Below, in pieces: positions 1-8,873 of a stretch of DNA of 64,000 bases. Under the pieces are notes generated by a model. That model did no database searches. It was not told where the DNA came from and was given only the letters and a program-made list of their open reading frames with translations. The position numbers and the translations under genes were made by a program. Within the stretch, counting starts at the first letter, position 1; every line of letters begins with the position of its first letter. Source of the DNA: Orbaceae bacterium ESL0721 (GTDB lineage Bacteria; Pseudomonadota; Gammaproteobacteria; Enterobacterales; Orbaceae). Where the stretch lies: contig JAQTHZ010000002.1 in assembly GCA_029433365.1 (NCBI GenBank), forward strand, positions 186,001 through 250,000. The letters are read 5' to 3'.

Positions 1-2
1 AA

Positions 3-1631
3 GTGATGACCCAGATAAAAGGGCCAGACTTCCCAACTGCAGCTGAAATTATTACGCCAACTGCGGATATTGTTAAGATCTATCAGAGTGGGCGTGGCTC
101 TATTCGTATGCGCGCAGCATGGCATAAAGAGGATGGCGATATTATCATCACCGACTTACCACATCAGGTATCGGGTGCCAAAATTCTTGAGCAGATTGCC
201 GCACAGATGCGGGCTAAAAAACTCCCTTTTATTGAAGATCTCCGCGATGAGTCAGATCATGAGAATCCAACCCGTTTAGTGATTGTGCCACGCTCTAACC
301 GTGTTGATATTGAGCAGGTGATGAACCACCTATTTGCAACTACCGATCTCGAAAAGAGCTATCGTATCAATATGAATATGATTGGCTTAGACAATCGACC
401 AGCGGTAAAAGGGTTGTTAGATATTCTCACCGAGTGGCTCACCTATCGGCGAGATACGGTCACAAGGCGCCTCAATTATCGTTTAGAGAAAGTGCAAAAA
501 CGGTTACATATTTTAGAGGGGCTACTCATTGCCTTCTTAAATATTGATGAGGTGATCGAAACTATCCGTAATATGGATGATCCAAAAGCGGAGTTGATCA
601 ACCGATTTGGGCTATCCGAGACCCAAGCGGAGTCAATTTTAGAGTTAAAATTGCGCCATTTGGCAAAATTGGAGGAGTTACGCATTAAGGGTGAGCAAGA
701 TGAGCTAGCCAAAGAGCGTGACAAGTTAGAATCACTGCTCGCCTCACCTAAAAAATTGAACAGCTTAATCAAAAAAGAGCTGCAAGAGGATGCCGAAAAA
801 TTTGGTGATGAGCGCCGTTCGCCACTAGTTGAACGTGGTGAAGCAAAAGCGATTACTGAGCAGGAGTTAATGCCTTCAGAACCGGTAACTGTCATACTAT
901 CTGGGATGGGCTGGGCAAGAACAGCCAAAGGTCATGAGATTGATCCAGAAGGTTTAAGTTATAAATCGGGCGATAGCTTTAAAGTTGCAGCAAGGGGCAA
1001 GAGCAATCAACCAGCTATTTTTATCGACTCTACTGGGCGTAGCTATGCTGTTGAACCAAATACGTTGCCATCAGCACGTAGCCAAGGCGAACCGTTAACT
1101 GGCAAGCTAACTTTACCTGCTGGCGCAACAGTTGAACATCTACTGATGGGCAGTGATCAGCAAGATGAGCAAAAAATTGTATTAGCTTCAACTGCTGGTT
1201 ATGGCTTTATCACCCCATTTAATGAACTGATTGCGCGAAATCGTAATGGTAAAACAGTGATTAATCTCCCAGAAAATGCCGCTATTTTGCCACCATTAAC
1301 CATCAATAGTGAGTCAGATCTGTTATTAGCTATTTCGAGTAGTGGGCGGATGATCCTCTTTCCGGTTTATGATCTACCTGAATTAACCAAAGGGAAAGGC
1401 AACAAAATCATATCTTTAGCTAAAAATGAGAATGGGGTGGTAGATACATTAGCCTATATGATGTTAATTACTGATCAGACCACCTTAACCCTCTATGTTG
1501 GTAAACGTAAATTGACACTCTATCCCGCCGATTTAGAAAAATTTAGAACTGAACGCGGGCGTAAAGGTACACTACTACCACGTGGTTTACAGAAGATCGA
1601 CCGCATCGAGATAAGTGAGTCGGTAAAGTAA
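3..1631 (+). CDS. parC: DNA topoisomerase IV subunit A (5'-truncated by window edge)
   Basis: ParC with ParE forms topoisomerase IV, which decatenates daughter chromosomes. Only the last 542 or so residues are present; the family is about 750 residues, so the winged-helix part with the catalytic tyrosine lies outside the window. Visible parts are the end of the breakage-reunion domain (GRGSIRMRA), the long coiled-coil arm (residues about 155-265, rich in Leu, Glu and Lys) and the C-terminal beta-pinwheel from about residue 290. The gene is followed after 20 bp by djlA on the same strand. GyrA is the main alternative, but the arm and the short pinwheel resemble ParC more. The apparent GTG/ATG at the left edge is internal, not a true start. 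Confidence 0.9.
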   Translation: MMTQIKGPDFPTAAEIITPTADIVKIYQSGRGSIRMRAAWHKEDGDIIITDLPHQVSGAKILEQIAAQMRAKKLPFIEDLRDESDHENPTRLVIVPRSNRVDIEQVMNHLFATTDLEKSYRINMNMIGLDNRPAVKGLLDILTEWLTYRRDTVTRRLNYRLEKVQKRLHILEGLLIAFLNIDEVIETIRNMDDPKAELINRFGLSETQAESILELKLRHLAKLEELRIKGEQDELAKERDKLESLLASPKKLNSLIKKELQEDAEKFGDERRSPLVERGEAKAITEQELMPSEPVTVILSGMGWARTAKGHEIDPEGLSYKSGDSFKVAARGKSNQPAIFIDSTGRSYAVEPNTLPSARSQGEPLTGKLTLPAGATVEHLLMGSDQQDEQKIVLASTAGYGFITPFNELIARNRNGKTVINLPENAAILPPLTINSESDLLLAISSSGRMILFPVYDLPELTKGKGNKIISLAKNENGVVDTLAYMMLITDQTTLTLYVGKRKLTLYPADLEKFRTERGRKGTLLPRGLQKIDRIEISESVK

Positions 1632-1651
1632 ATAGATAATTAAGGTAAGTT

Positions 1652-2539
1652 ATGTCTTTAATATGGTCATTGATAATAGGTTTTGTCCTTTACTATTACA
1701 CTAAGATTGGCTGGATATTTATAATTTGTGTAATTTTGGGTCCAATAATCTATAACTCACTTCGTTCAGACTTTATCCGAGAACGGAAAAGAGAAGATCA
1801 GTATCTTTTTTTATTTGTCCTTTTTGAGATGTTAGGGCACATGAGTAAAGCTAAAGGGGTGGTGACGGCTGATGATATCCATTTAGCCAGCCACCTTATG
1901 GATCAGTTTCAGTTAGATGAGGAGCGACGTAAATTAGCGCAATCCTCTTTTAAACGCGGTAAAGCGGCCAACTATCCACTGCGAGGAAGATTGAAGTCTC
2001 TCTATCTACGATTCCGCTCACGTCGTGATGTGCTAAATCTGTTTTGTGAACAGCTAATTCAAGCTGCGCTAGTTGATGGTAAGCTAGATGAAAAAGAGCA
2101 GCGGATTCTCTTTATCATCGCTAACGAATTCGATATTTCACAGCAGCAGATGGAGAACTATATACAGATGATGGTAGGCAGCTACCACTTTCGTCAGCAG
2201 GGCGGTTATCAATACTACAGTCAGAGCAGTTACTCTCAATCATCAAACCGTTCGCAAAACAGTCATTCACAAAATGGTCATTCGCATAACAGTCGTTATA
2301 ATCAAAGTTATCGATCATCGGGCGGTGATCTGAAAAATGCGTACCGTATTTTAGGTGTGACAGAGACAACAGAGGTGATAACCATTAAACGGGCTTATCG
2401 TAAACTGATGAATGAACATCACCCTGATAAACTTGCCTCAAAAGGGTTACCTAAAGAGATGTTAGAGTCTGCTAAAAAACGGGCGCAAGAGATTCAAATC
2501 GCTTATGAGCTCATCAAAGTTTCACGTGGATTTAAATAA
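1652..2539 (+). CDS. djlA: DnaJ-like membrane co-chaperone DjlA
   Basis: DjlA is a type III membrane-anchored J protein that stimulates DnaK and can induce capsule or envelope stress genes when overproduced. The 295-residue product has one N-terminal hydrophobic segment (about residues 3-34), a TerB-like helical domain (about 45-180), a low-complexity Ser/Gln/Asn/His linker (about 185-225) and a C-terminal J domain (about 228-295) with the essential HPD tripeptide in NEHHPDKLA. This order and length match E. coli DjlA. The linker is built from repeated SQ/NS/H codons and probably varies in length between strains. The gene lies 12 bp upstream of trkH and may be co-transcribed with it. Confidence 0.92.
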   Translation: MSLIWSLIIGFVLYYYTKIGWIFIICVILGPIIYNSLRSDFIRERKREDQYLFLFVLFEMLGHMSKAKGVVTADDIHLASHLMDQFQLDEERRKLAQSSFKRGKAANYPLRGRLKSLYLRFRSRRDVLNLFCEQLIQAALVDGKLDEKEQRILFIIANEFDISQQQMENYIQMMVGSYHFRQQGGYQYYSQSSYSQSSNRSQNSHSQNGHSHNSRYNQSYRSSGGDLKNAYRILGVTETTEVITIKRAYRKLMNEHHPDKLASKGLPKEMLESAKKRAQEIQIAYELIKVSRGFK

Positions 2540-2551
2540 GAGAAGCAAATT

Positions 2552-4000
2552 ATGATGCATTGGCGTTCAATCATTCGTATTGTTGGTCTACTTATCACGC
2601 TACTATCAGTATTTATGCTCATTCCTGCATTAGTTGCGTTAATCTATCGCGATGGTGCGGGGACGATCTTTGTCCGCTCATTTATTGCAACACTTCTGCT
2701 CGGTTGCCTACTGTGGATACCCAATCGCCATCAATGCCATGAACTTAACACCCGTGCCGGTTTCCTGATTGTCGTGCTATTTTGGATAGTGGTTGGCACG
2801 ATTGGTGCATTTCCATTTATTTTTGATGATCACCTCAATCTCAACTTAACCACCGCTTTTTTTGAATCCTTCTCAAGTCTAACAACTACAGGGGTGACAA
2901 CGATTGTCGGGCTTGATCACCTCCCGAAAGCGTTACTTATTTACCGCCAACTACTACAGTGGCTTGGCGGGATGGGTATTATCGTTTTAGCTGTCGCCAT
3001 CTTACCGCTCTTAGGCGTTGGGGGGATGCAGCTCTACCGCGCTGAAATTCCAGGCCCACAGAAAGATAATAAAATGCGGCCGCGGATTGCCCAAACCGCA
3101 AAAATTTTATGGTCTATCTATATTTTACTTACGCTACTCTGTGCAATCTCGCTCTGGTTTGCGGGGATGAATATTTTTGATGCTATCTCTCACAGCTTTT
3201 CGACTATCTCAATGGGTGGATTTTCAACCCACGACAGCAGTTTAGCCTATTTTAATAGCCCAACTATCAACTATATTGTCACCCTCTTTCTGATCCTATC
3301 GGGTTGTAATTTTGGTCTCCATTTTGCGGCAATCAGCGGTTTCTCAATAAAAGTCTACTGGCGCGATCAGGAGTTCCGCACCTTTATCTTTATTCTGCTT
3401 ATCTTGATAACTATTACCATTCTAACGCTCTACTTACATTACCCAGATAATAGACTTAGAATTGATAGCATTATTTTGCAAGTGGTCTCTATGGCAGCAA
3501 CTGTCGGTTTTATGGTTGATGATATCAATAGTTGGCCAGCTTCTCTCTCCATTTTGCTACTTTCAGCCTCGTTTATTGGTGGCTGTGCTGGTTCAACCGG
3601 TGGTGGGTTAAAAGTGGTGCGTGTAATCATCCTCTTTATGCAGGGATCACGTGAACTTAAACGGCTCATTCACCCTAATGCTATCTATACATTAAAATTA
3701 AATAATCGCGTAGTGCCAGAACGTATTATCGAGGCGGTCTGGGGATTCTTCTCGGCTTATGCCTTAGTATTTTTAGTGAGTTTTTTTGTCATTATGGCTA
3801 CAGGGATGGAAGCAGCAGACTCATTCTATATCGTCGCCTCATCACTCAATAATTTAGGGGTTGGTCTAAATAATTTAAGCAATAACTTTGCTAGTGTGAG
3901 TGATATTGTGAAATGGATAATGGTAGTTGATATGCTGTTTGGTCGGCTAGAGATCTTCACGCTATTAATCCTTTTCACACCAACCTTTTGGCGAAGTTAA
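2552..4000 (+). CDS. trkH: Trk-type potassium uptake channel subunit TrkH
   Basis: TrkH forms the inner-membrane pore of the Trk K+ uptake system and is gated by the cytoplasmic NAD/ATP-binding TrkA. The 482-residue protein is hydrophobic throughout, with the expected four pore-loop repeats; filter-like segments include SSLTTTGVTT (about residue 108), STISMGGFST (about 217) and GGCAGSTGGGLKVVR (about 343). Length matches the family (about 483). Two adjacent ATG codons stand at the start (2552 and 2555) and either could be used. No trkA or trkG is nearby. A strong hairpin terminator follows the stop codon directly. Confidence 0.93.
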   Translation: MMHWRSIIRIVGLLITLLSVFMLIPALVALIYRDGAGTIFVRSFIATLLLGCLLWIPNRHQCHELNTRAGFLIVVLFWIVVGTIGAFPFIFDDHLNLNLTTAFFESFSSLTTTGVTTIVGLDHLPKALLIYRQLLQWLGGMGIIVLAVAILPLLGVGGMQLYRAEIPGPQKDNKMRPRIAQTAKILWSIYILLTLLCAISLWFAGMNIFDAISHSFSTISMGGFSTHDSSLAYFNSPTINYIVTLFLILSGCNFGLHFAAISGFSIKVYWRDQEFRTFIFILLILITITILTLYLHYPDNRLRIDSIILQVVSMAATVGFMVDDINSWPASLSILLLSASFIGGCAGSTGGGLKVVRVIILFMQGSRELKRLIHPNAIYTLKLNNRVVPERIIEAVWGFFSAYALVFLVSFFVIMATGMEAADSFYIVASSLNNLGVGLNNLSNNFASVSDIVKWIMVVDMLFGRLEIFTLLILFTPTFWRS

Positions 4001-4006
4001 AAAGAT

Positions 4007-4035
4007 CTTCCGCCATTTAAAGGCGGAAGTTATTA
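4007..4035. terminator. Bidirectional terminator between trkH and uraA
   Basis: Perfect 8-bp stem CTTCCGCC (4007-4014) / GGCGGAAG (4022-4029) with a 7-nt AT loop, followed by a T-rich stretch on the plus side and flanked by A residues on the other. It sits between the convergent ends of trkH and uraA and can serve both. Confidence 0.85.
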
Positions 4036-4068
4036 TTGATAGATCTTATAGATGAAAGATAATAGCTG

Positions 4069-5346
4069 TTACTTAGCCTGACGAGGCAAAATCAAGTTAA
4101 GAATAATGGCTAAAATCCCACATAGACTGATGCCTTGAAGTGTATAACTACCAAAATCAAAAATCATACCGCCAATCCCAAAAACTAAAACTAGTGAGAC
4201 GATGCACATATTACGAGCAACAGATAGATCAACTTTATGTTTGATTAAAATATTGATGCCAACTGAGGCGATAGAGCCAAAGAGTAGCACCATAATACCA
4301 CCCATCACAACGGTTGGAATAGAGTTCAAAAATGCCCCTACTTTACCGACAAAAGACATTAAAATTGCCCAAACGGCTGCCCAAGTCATTACCCGCGTTT
4401 TAAAGTTACGGGTTAAGGTAACTGCACCAATAACCTCGGCATAAGTGATACAAGGGGGGCCACCAAGTAGACCAGCAGCCGATGTGGCAATCCCATCACC
4501 TAATAGTGTCCGTTGTAAACCAGGGCTACGCGTATAATCTTTACCAGTTACAGCACTAATTGCCATGATGTCGCCCACATGTTCAATTGTTGGTGCAATA
4601 ACAATTGGAATCATATACAAAATTGCCTGCCAATGAAATTCGGGGAAGGTAAAATCAGGGAGTTTAAACCATGGTGCGTCAATAATTGGTTGAAAATTGA
4701 CAATACCATAGAGACAAGAGAGGGCATAACCGACAATGATTCCACTAATAATCGGAATCAACTTAAAAAAGCCCTTTGCCCAGATAGCAACAATTAGCGT
4801 AGTTAATAGTGACGCCATTGAGATAATAAGTAGTTGATAGTGCTCGGCCGGCAATTGGCTTTTAGTCCCCATTGCCATTTTCACAGCTTCCGGTGCTAGT
4901 GAGAGTCCAATTACCATAATAATTGGCCCAGTAACTACCGGTGGCAAAATTCGGTCAATCACATGTTTACCATTAATTTTGACCAAAAAGGCAAAAAAGA
5001 TAAAGACAAAACCTGCCGCAACCAGTCCACCTAAGGTAGCGGATATTCCCCACTGCGCAACGCCGAAGGAGATAGGTGCAATAAAGGCAAATGAAGAGGC
5101 TAAAAAGACCGGCACTTTACCACGTGTGGTTAACTGAAAGATTAAGGTACCAACTCCAGCCGTAAATAGCGCGACATTGGGGTTGAGTCCTGTTAATAGT
5201 GGCACCAATACTAAAGCACCAAATGCCACAAATAGCATCTGCGCGCCAGTAAAGATATCATGCCATGAGTTTGAGGCAGGCGGCGTACTATTCTCATCTG
5301 CCGACTGGCTCTTAGTTGTTAAGTTTGTAGTCACATTAATCCTCAC
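4069..5346 (-). CDS. uraA: Uracil permease (uracil:H+ symporter, NCS2 family)
   Basis: UraA imports uracil with a proton across the inner membrane. The 425-residue product is of standard length and contains NCS2 signatures: the repeat-1 region with FAFIAPISFG (about residue 87-96) and the transport motif around IAPTIEHVGD (about 250) and LLGGPPCITYAEVIGAV (about 293). The extended, polar N-terminus (about 25 residues) precedes the first helix. It lies downstream of upp on the same strand, the usual salvage pairing of a uracil transporter with uracil phosphoribosyltransferase, but a terminator and 325 bp of AT-rich spacer separate them, so it may have its own promoter. Confidence 0.93.
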   Translation of the reverse strand: MRINVTTNLTTKSQSADENSTPPASNSWHDIFTGAQMLFVAFGALVLVPLLTGLNPNVALFTAGVGTLIFQLTTRGKVPVFLASSFAFIAPISFGVAQWGISATLGGLVAAGFVFIFFAFLVKINGKHVIDRILPPVVTGPIIMVIGLSLAPEAVKMAMGTKSQLPAEHYQLLIISMASLLTTLIVAIWAKGFFKLIPIISGIIVGYALSCLYGIVNFQPIIDAPWFKLPDFTFPEFHWQAILYMIPIVIAPTIEHVGDIMAISAVTGKDYTRSPGLQRTLLGDGIATSAAGLLGGPPCITYAEVIGAVTLTRNFKTRVMTWAAVWAILMSFVGKVGAFLNSIPTVVMGGIMVLLFGSIASVGINILIKHKVDLSVARNMCIVSLVLVFGIGGMIFDFGSYTLQGISLCGILAIILNLILPRQAK

Positions 5347-5639
5347 TTTCTACAATGATTTTTAAACCGCATTATTAAATAAATGATTAAATAAATGATT
5401 AATTAAATGTCTAAATAGATGTTTAAATAAATTGTTTAAACAAATAATAAATTTTCTCAATTAGGGATCTCAAACTAATTGATTTTTAAATCTGTCAATC
5501 TTTAAGCAGTCAGTTTTTATTTAGCAAATTTTCAAACAGCCTATTGTTTAAATAATCTATTTTTTAAACAATCTGTTTATAGTAATTCGATCTTAAACCG
5601 TAAAGTTATCATCAAAAATAGCTAATTTTTGACATAAAA
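5347..5639. repeat. AT-rich spacer with degenerate short repeats upstream of uraA
   Basis: About 290 bp with no gene. It consists largely of imperfect repeats of words such as AAATAAATGATT and TGTTTAAATA, including near-tandem copies between 5380 and 5450 and more dispersed TTTAAACA words between 5500 and 5590. A uraA promoter probably lies here but no single convincing -35/-10 pair stands out. Confidence 0.5.
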
Positions 5640-5660
5640 AAACCGGATAGACCGGTTTAG
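5634..5660 (-). terminator. Rho-independent terminator of upp
   Basis: Stem AAACCGG (5640-5646) / CCGGTTT (5652-5658) with a 5-nt loop. Read on the minus strand it is followed by a run of T residues (the A-run at 5634-5641). It stands just 11 bases beyond the upp stop codon. Confidence 0.85.
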
Positions 5661-5671
5661 AATTAAAAAAT

Positions 5672-6298
5672 TTATTTGGTACCAAATATCTTATCGCCCG
5701 CATCACCAAGCCCAGGTAAAATATAGCCCTTATCATTTAACCGCTCATCGATTGATGCTGTATACAGTTCAACATCGGGGTGGGCAGCCTCTAAAGCGCT
5801 AATCCCTTCTGGTGCAGCAACTAAGACTAAAACTTTAATATGTTTACAACCCGATTTTTTAAGCAGATCGATAGTTGCAATCATTGAGCCACCGGTTGCC
5901 AGCATCGGATCGACCACTATAGCAATTCGGTTCTCAATATCAGAGGTCAATTTTTGGAAATAGGGGACAGGTTCTAAAGACTCTTCATTACGGTAAAAAC
6001 CAACAACGCTAATACGTGCGCTAGGAATATGCTCAAGTACGCCATCCATCATGCCTAAGCCAGCACGCAAAATAGGAACAACAGTCACTTTTTTACCTTT
6101 GATACGTTCAACCTGAACCGGACCACACCAACCATCGATAGTTGTGGTTTCGGTCGGTAAATCAGCGGTTGCTTCATAAGTTAGGAGACTGCCAACTTCG
6201 CTTGCAAGATCACGAAAATCTTTAGTAGAGATATCGCTTTCACGCATTAAACCGATTTTATGGCGGATAAGGGGGTGTTTTACTTCAATAATTTTCAT
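5672..6298 (-). CDS. upp: Uracil phosphoribosyltransferase
   Basis: Upp converts uracil and PRPP to UMP in pyrimidine salvage. The chosen start gives [10 protein letters not shown] and 208 residues, the normal family length; an in-frame extension to 6397 would add a non-conserved hydrophobic tail and is unlikely to be translated. Key motifs are present: [11 protein letters not shown], the PRPP loop [11 protein letters not shown] (about residue 130-140) and the C-terminal uracil-binding [11 protein letters not shown]. It is the first gene of a uracil salvage pair with uraA downstream. Confidence 0.95.
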   Translation of the reverse strand: MKIIEVKHPLIRHKIGLMRESDISTKDFRDLASEVGSLLTYEATADLPTETTTIDGWCGPVQVERIKGKKVTVVPILRAGLGMMDGVLEHIPSARISVVGFYRNEESLEPVPYFQKLTSDIENRIAIVVDPMLATGGSMIATIDLLKKSGCKHIKVLVLVAAPEGISALEAAHPDVELYTASIDERLNDKGYILPGLGDAGDKIFGTK

Positions 6299-6997
6299 GC
6301 AGAGCCTCAGTGTTATTATTTTGTTATTATACATCCGTATAAATAACCACTGAAAAATAATGCTAACATAGATTGCTCTATATGCAAACCGAAACATAAA
6401 TTATAGACCGTAAATTACACATTTTTAACGGTTAATTTAACGATGATAATGGTGTTGCGGTTTTACACTTTTTTGCAAATAGCGTGATCAAATGAGCAAC
6501 TTTTTATCATAAAAAGGGAATATTTTTTTAAAATTGAATCCTATTCGCACACGCTACCCAACTGGCAATATTAGATAGCGAACAATTTTTATACAGATGT
6601 ATGTCGAGTTACGTATATAACCATCACCTTACCTACACAACAGAAAAAAGTGCTAAAAAAGTTTTTTATTAGTCCCCCTATTTTCATGTTAAGTTCTATT
6701 TAATAGAAATTTAACAATTATTTTTAAATAGATAGATTTAAAAATCACATAAAAAACAGCCAACCATAAAACATTTGTAGATAAAAATATTGATAGAAAA
6801 GTTTTTATTTTCAGAACTATCTTGCCGAATTGCTTAAAATTAAATCGTTTTAAAAAGCTTTATCTTGTAAAAAAATTGATCTGCCAATTTTCTAATTCCA
6901 TGTTAATTAATAGGAAAAACCAATTAATTATCATTACAGAGAGTTACTAATTGACCAGTTAAATTGAAATCATTACTATGCGCCACTAATTATAAAA
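6299..6997. other. AT-rich intergenic region upstream of cdiB
   Basis: About 700 bp between the divergent starts of upp and cdiB with no open frame of note. It should contain both promoters. It is very AT-rich with many T and A runs, typical of H-NS-type silencing targets upstream of acquired loci, but I see no specific operator or hairpin I can name. Confidence 0.4.
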
Positions 6998-8755
6998 ATG
7001 ATAAATGGAATTAGTACCTTGTCTACTAAAAATATAATAACTAATCTAAAAAAAAGCGCTAAATTAACCCTTTTCTCTGTCACAATACCTGTGATAACTT
7101 GGCTCCTACCCGCTTCATCTGCATATAGCGCACCAAGTCCAACTGACCTTGATAACCAGCAACTTATTTTGCAACAAGAACGGCTTAAGGCACTTCAATC
7201 AACGTTAGATGCAAAATCACCCGATATTCATCTACTGCCCGCGATCAAAAAATCAGATAGTATTCAATTTACAACGGAGTCCCCCTGCTTTACCGTCACA
7301 AAGGTTGAACTGATCGACCGCCAAGCGTTACCTTGGTTTATTCCGATGCATCAGCTTACAGACCAAGCTAAAAATCACTGCCTCGGCAGTGAAGGTATCA
7401 CCCTATTACTGAATGCTATCCAAAACCGTTTAATTAATTATGGTTATGTCACATCAAGGGTTGTCGTGCCAGAGCAAGATCTAACTACCGGCACACTACA
7501 GTTACGGCTTATCCCCGGTAAGATTAGAGATATCTTCTATAGTGATGATAGTGATAAACATGCTGCAATCTATACTGCAATGCCAGCCCGTAAAGATAAA
7601 CTGCTTAATCTACGTGATATTGAGCAAGGGTTAGAAAATTTACAGCGCATACCAACAGCATCAGCATCTATGCAGCTTGTACCAGGCAATAAACCAGGTG
7701 AGAGCGATGTAGTTATCACGCGGCAGCAGTCCAAATATTGGCGAGCAGGGTTCTCCTTAGATGATTCAGGTACCCGTACAACCGGTCGCTATCAAGGTGG
7801 ACTCACTTTTTATCTTGACAATCTGCTCACCCTAAGCGATTCATTTTATGTCTCAGGTGGACACGATTTAGACCATAAAGGTAAATATGGTACCCGCAAC
7901 TACCTCTTCTCTTATGCTGTTCCATTTGGTTATTGGCTATTTAACGCCTCATTAAGCGGTAATAAATATCATCAAACAGTCGCAGGTAGCATTGTCAATT
8001 ATGAATATAGTGGACGTAGTCGCAATGCCAATTTTGAGCTTAGCAATGTGATTCACCGCAATGAGTCGCAAAAAACCACTCTCAGTTATGGCGTTAGCCT
8101 GCGTGAATCTCATAACTACATTAATGAGAGTGAAATTGAGATACAGCAACGCAAAACCACAAGCTGGTATTTAGGTTTACAGCATAAGCACTACATCGAT
8201 GATATGACCCTTAATCTGGGTGTTAAATATCAGAAAGGGGTGCGCTGGTTTGGTGCAAAAAGGGCGCCTGAAGAGGACTATGTCGAAGATAAAGCGACAG
8301 CGCTCTCAGATATTATTAACCTCAATCTCTCACTTGCTGTCCCATTTGCACTGCAAGAGCAAAACTTCCGTTACAACTTTGACTATCAAGGGCAGTACAC
8401 CCGTGGTGGCAATCTCACCTCGCCAGATCAGTTCTCTATCGGTAGTCGTTGGACGGTGCGTGGTTTTGATGGGGAGCTAACATTAAAAGCTGACCGTGGC
8501 TGGTTTATCCGTAACGAGCTCTCATGGCAAGTCCCTTTTAATCATGAACTCTATGTAGGACTAGATACCGGCGGCGTATCTGGAACGCACAGTGAAACAC
8601 TACTAGGTCACCACCTCACCGGCTCTGCCATTGGTCTGCGCGGCAATAACTACGGTTTTTACTATGACCTCTTTGCCAGTGCGCCGATAAAAAAACCAGA
8701 AGGATTTAGAACAGATGATGTCTCGTTAGGTTTTAACCTTAACTGGATGTTTTAG
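6998..8755 (+). CDS. cdiB: CdiB-type two-partner secretion outer-membrane transporter
   Basis: CdiB/TpsB proteins are Omp85-superfamily barrels that export a partner CdiA/TpsA across the outer membrane. The 585-residue product has an N-terminal hydrophobic signal region (about residues 20-45, ending ASSAYSA), a plug-helix-like Gln/Leu-rich stretch (LDNQQLILQQERLKALQ), two POTRA domains (about 80-230) and a C-terminal barrel with the TpsB hallmark FSIGSRWTVRGFDGE (about 488-502) and a terminal hydrophobic residue at the final strand (NLNWMF). It is immediately upstream of a matching cdiA. The start is not backed by a strong ribosome-binding site, so the N-terminus is tentative. Confidence 0.93.
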   Translation: MINGISTLSTKNIITNLKKSAKLTLFSVTIPVITWLLPASSAYSAPSPTDLDNQQLILQQERLKALQSTLDAKSPDIHLLPAIKKSDSIQFTTESPCFTVTKVELIDRQALPWFIPMHQLTDQAKNHCLGSEGITLLLNAIQNRLINYGYVTSRVVVPEQDLTTGTLQLRLIPGKIRDIFYSDDSDKHAAIYTAMPARKDKLLNLRDIEQGLENLQRIPTASASMQLVPGNKPGESDVVITRQQSKYWRAGFSLDDSGTRTTGRYQGGLTFYLDNLLTLSDSFYVSGGHDLDHKGKYGTRNYLFSYAVPFGYWLFNASLSGNKYHQTVAGSIVNYEYSGRSRNANFELSNVIHRNESQKTTLSYGVSLRESHNYINESEIEIQQRKTTSWYLGLQHKHYIDDMTLNLGVKYQKGVRWFGAKRAPEEDYVEDKATALSDIINLNLSLAVPFALQEQNFRYNFDYQGQYTRGGNLTSPDQFSIGSRWTVRGFDGELTLKADRGWFIRNELSWQVPFNHELYVGLDTGGVSGTHSETLLGHHLTGSAIGLRGNNYGFYYDLFASAPIKKPEGFRTDDVSLGFNLNWMF

Positions 8756-8830
8756 ATAGATCTGTTTTAAATACAGATGTTTTAAAGATAAATGTTTTAA
8801 ATACAGATTAAACAAGAAATAAATACTAAA
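8741..8830 (+). repeat. Degenerate tandem repeat starting at the cdiB stop codon
   Basis: The last codons of cdiB (GGATGTTTTAG) are echoed downstream as GATCTGTTTTAAATACA, GATGTTTTAAAGATA and AATGTTTTAAATACA, giving an imperfect 15-17 nt tandem array rich in stop codons, before the cdiA leader. Confidence 0.55.
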
Positions 8831-8873
8831 TAAATTATTAAATAAATATTAAATAAAAAAAAGGAATACCCCA

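Noticed and set aside
6299-6397. N-terminal extension of upp
   Set aside because: The added residues are not conserved in the family and the inner ATG gives the standard length.
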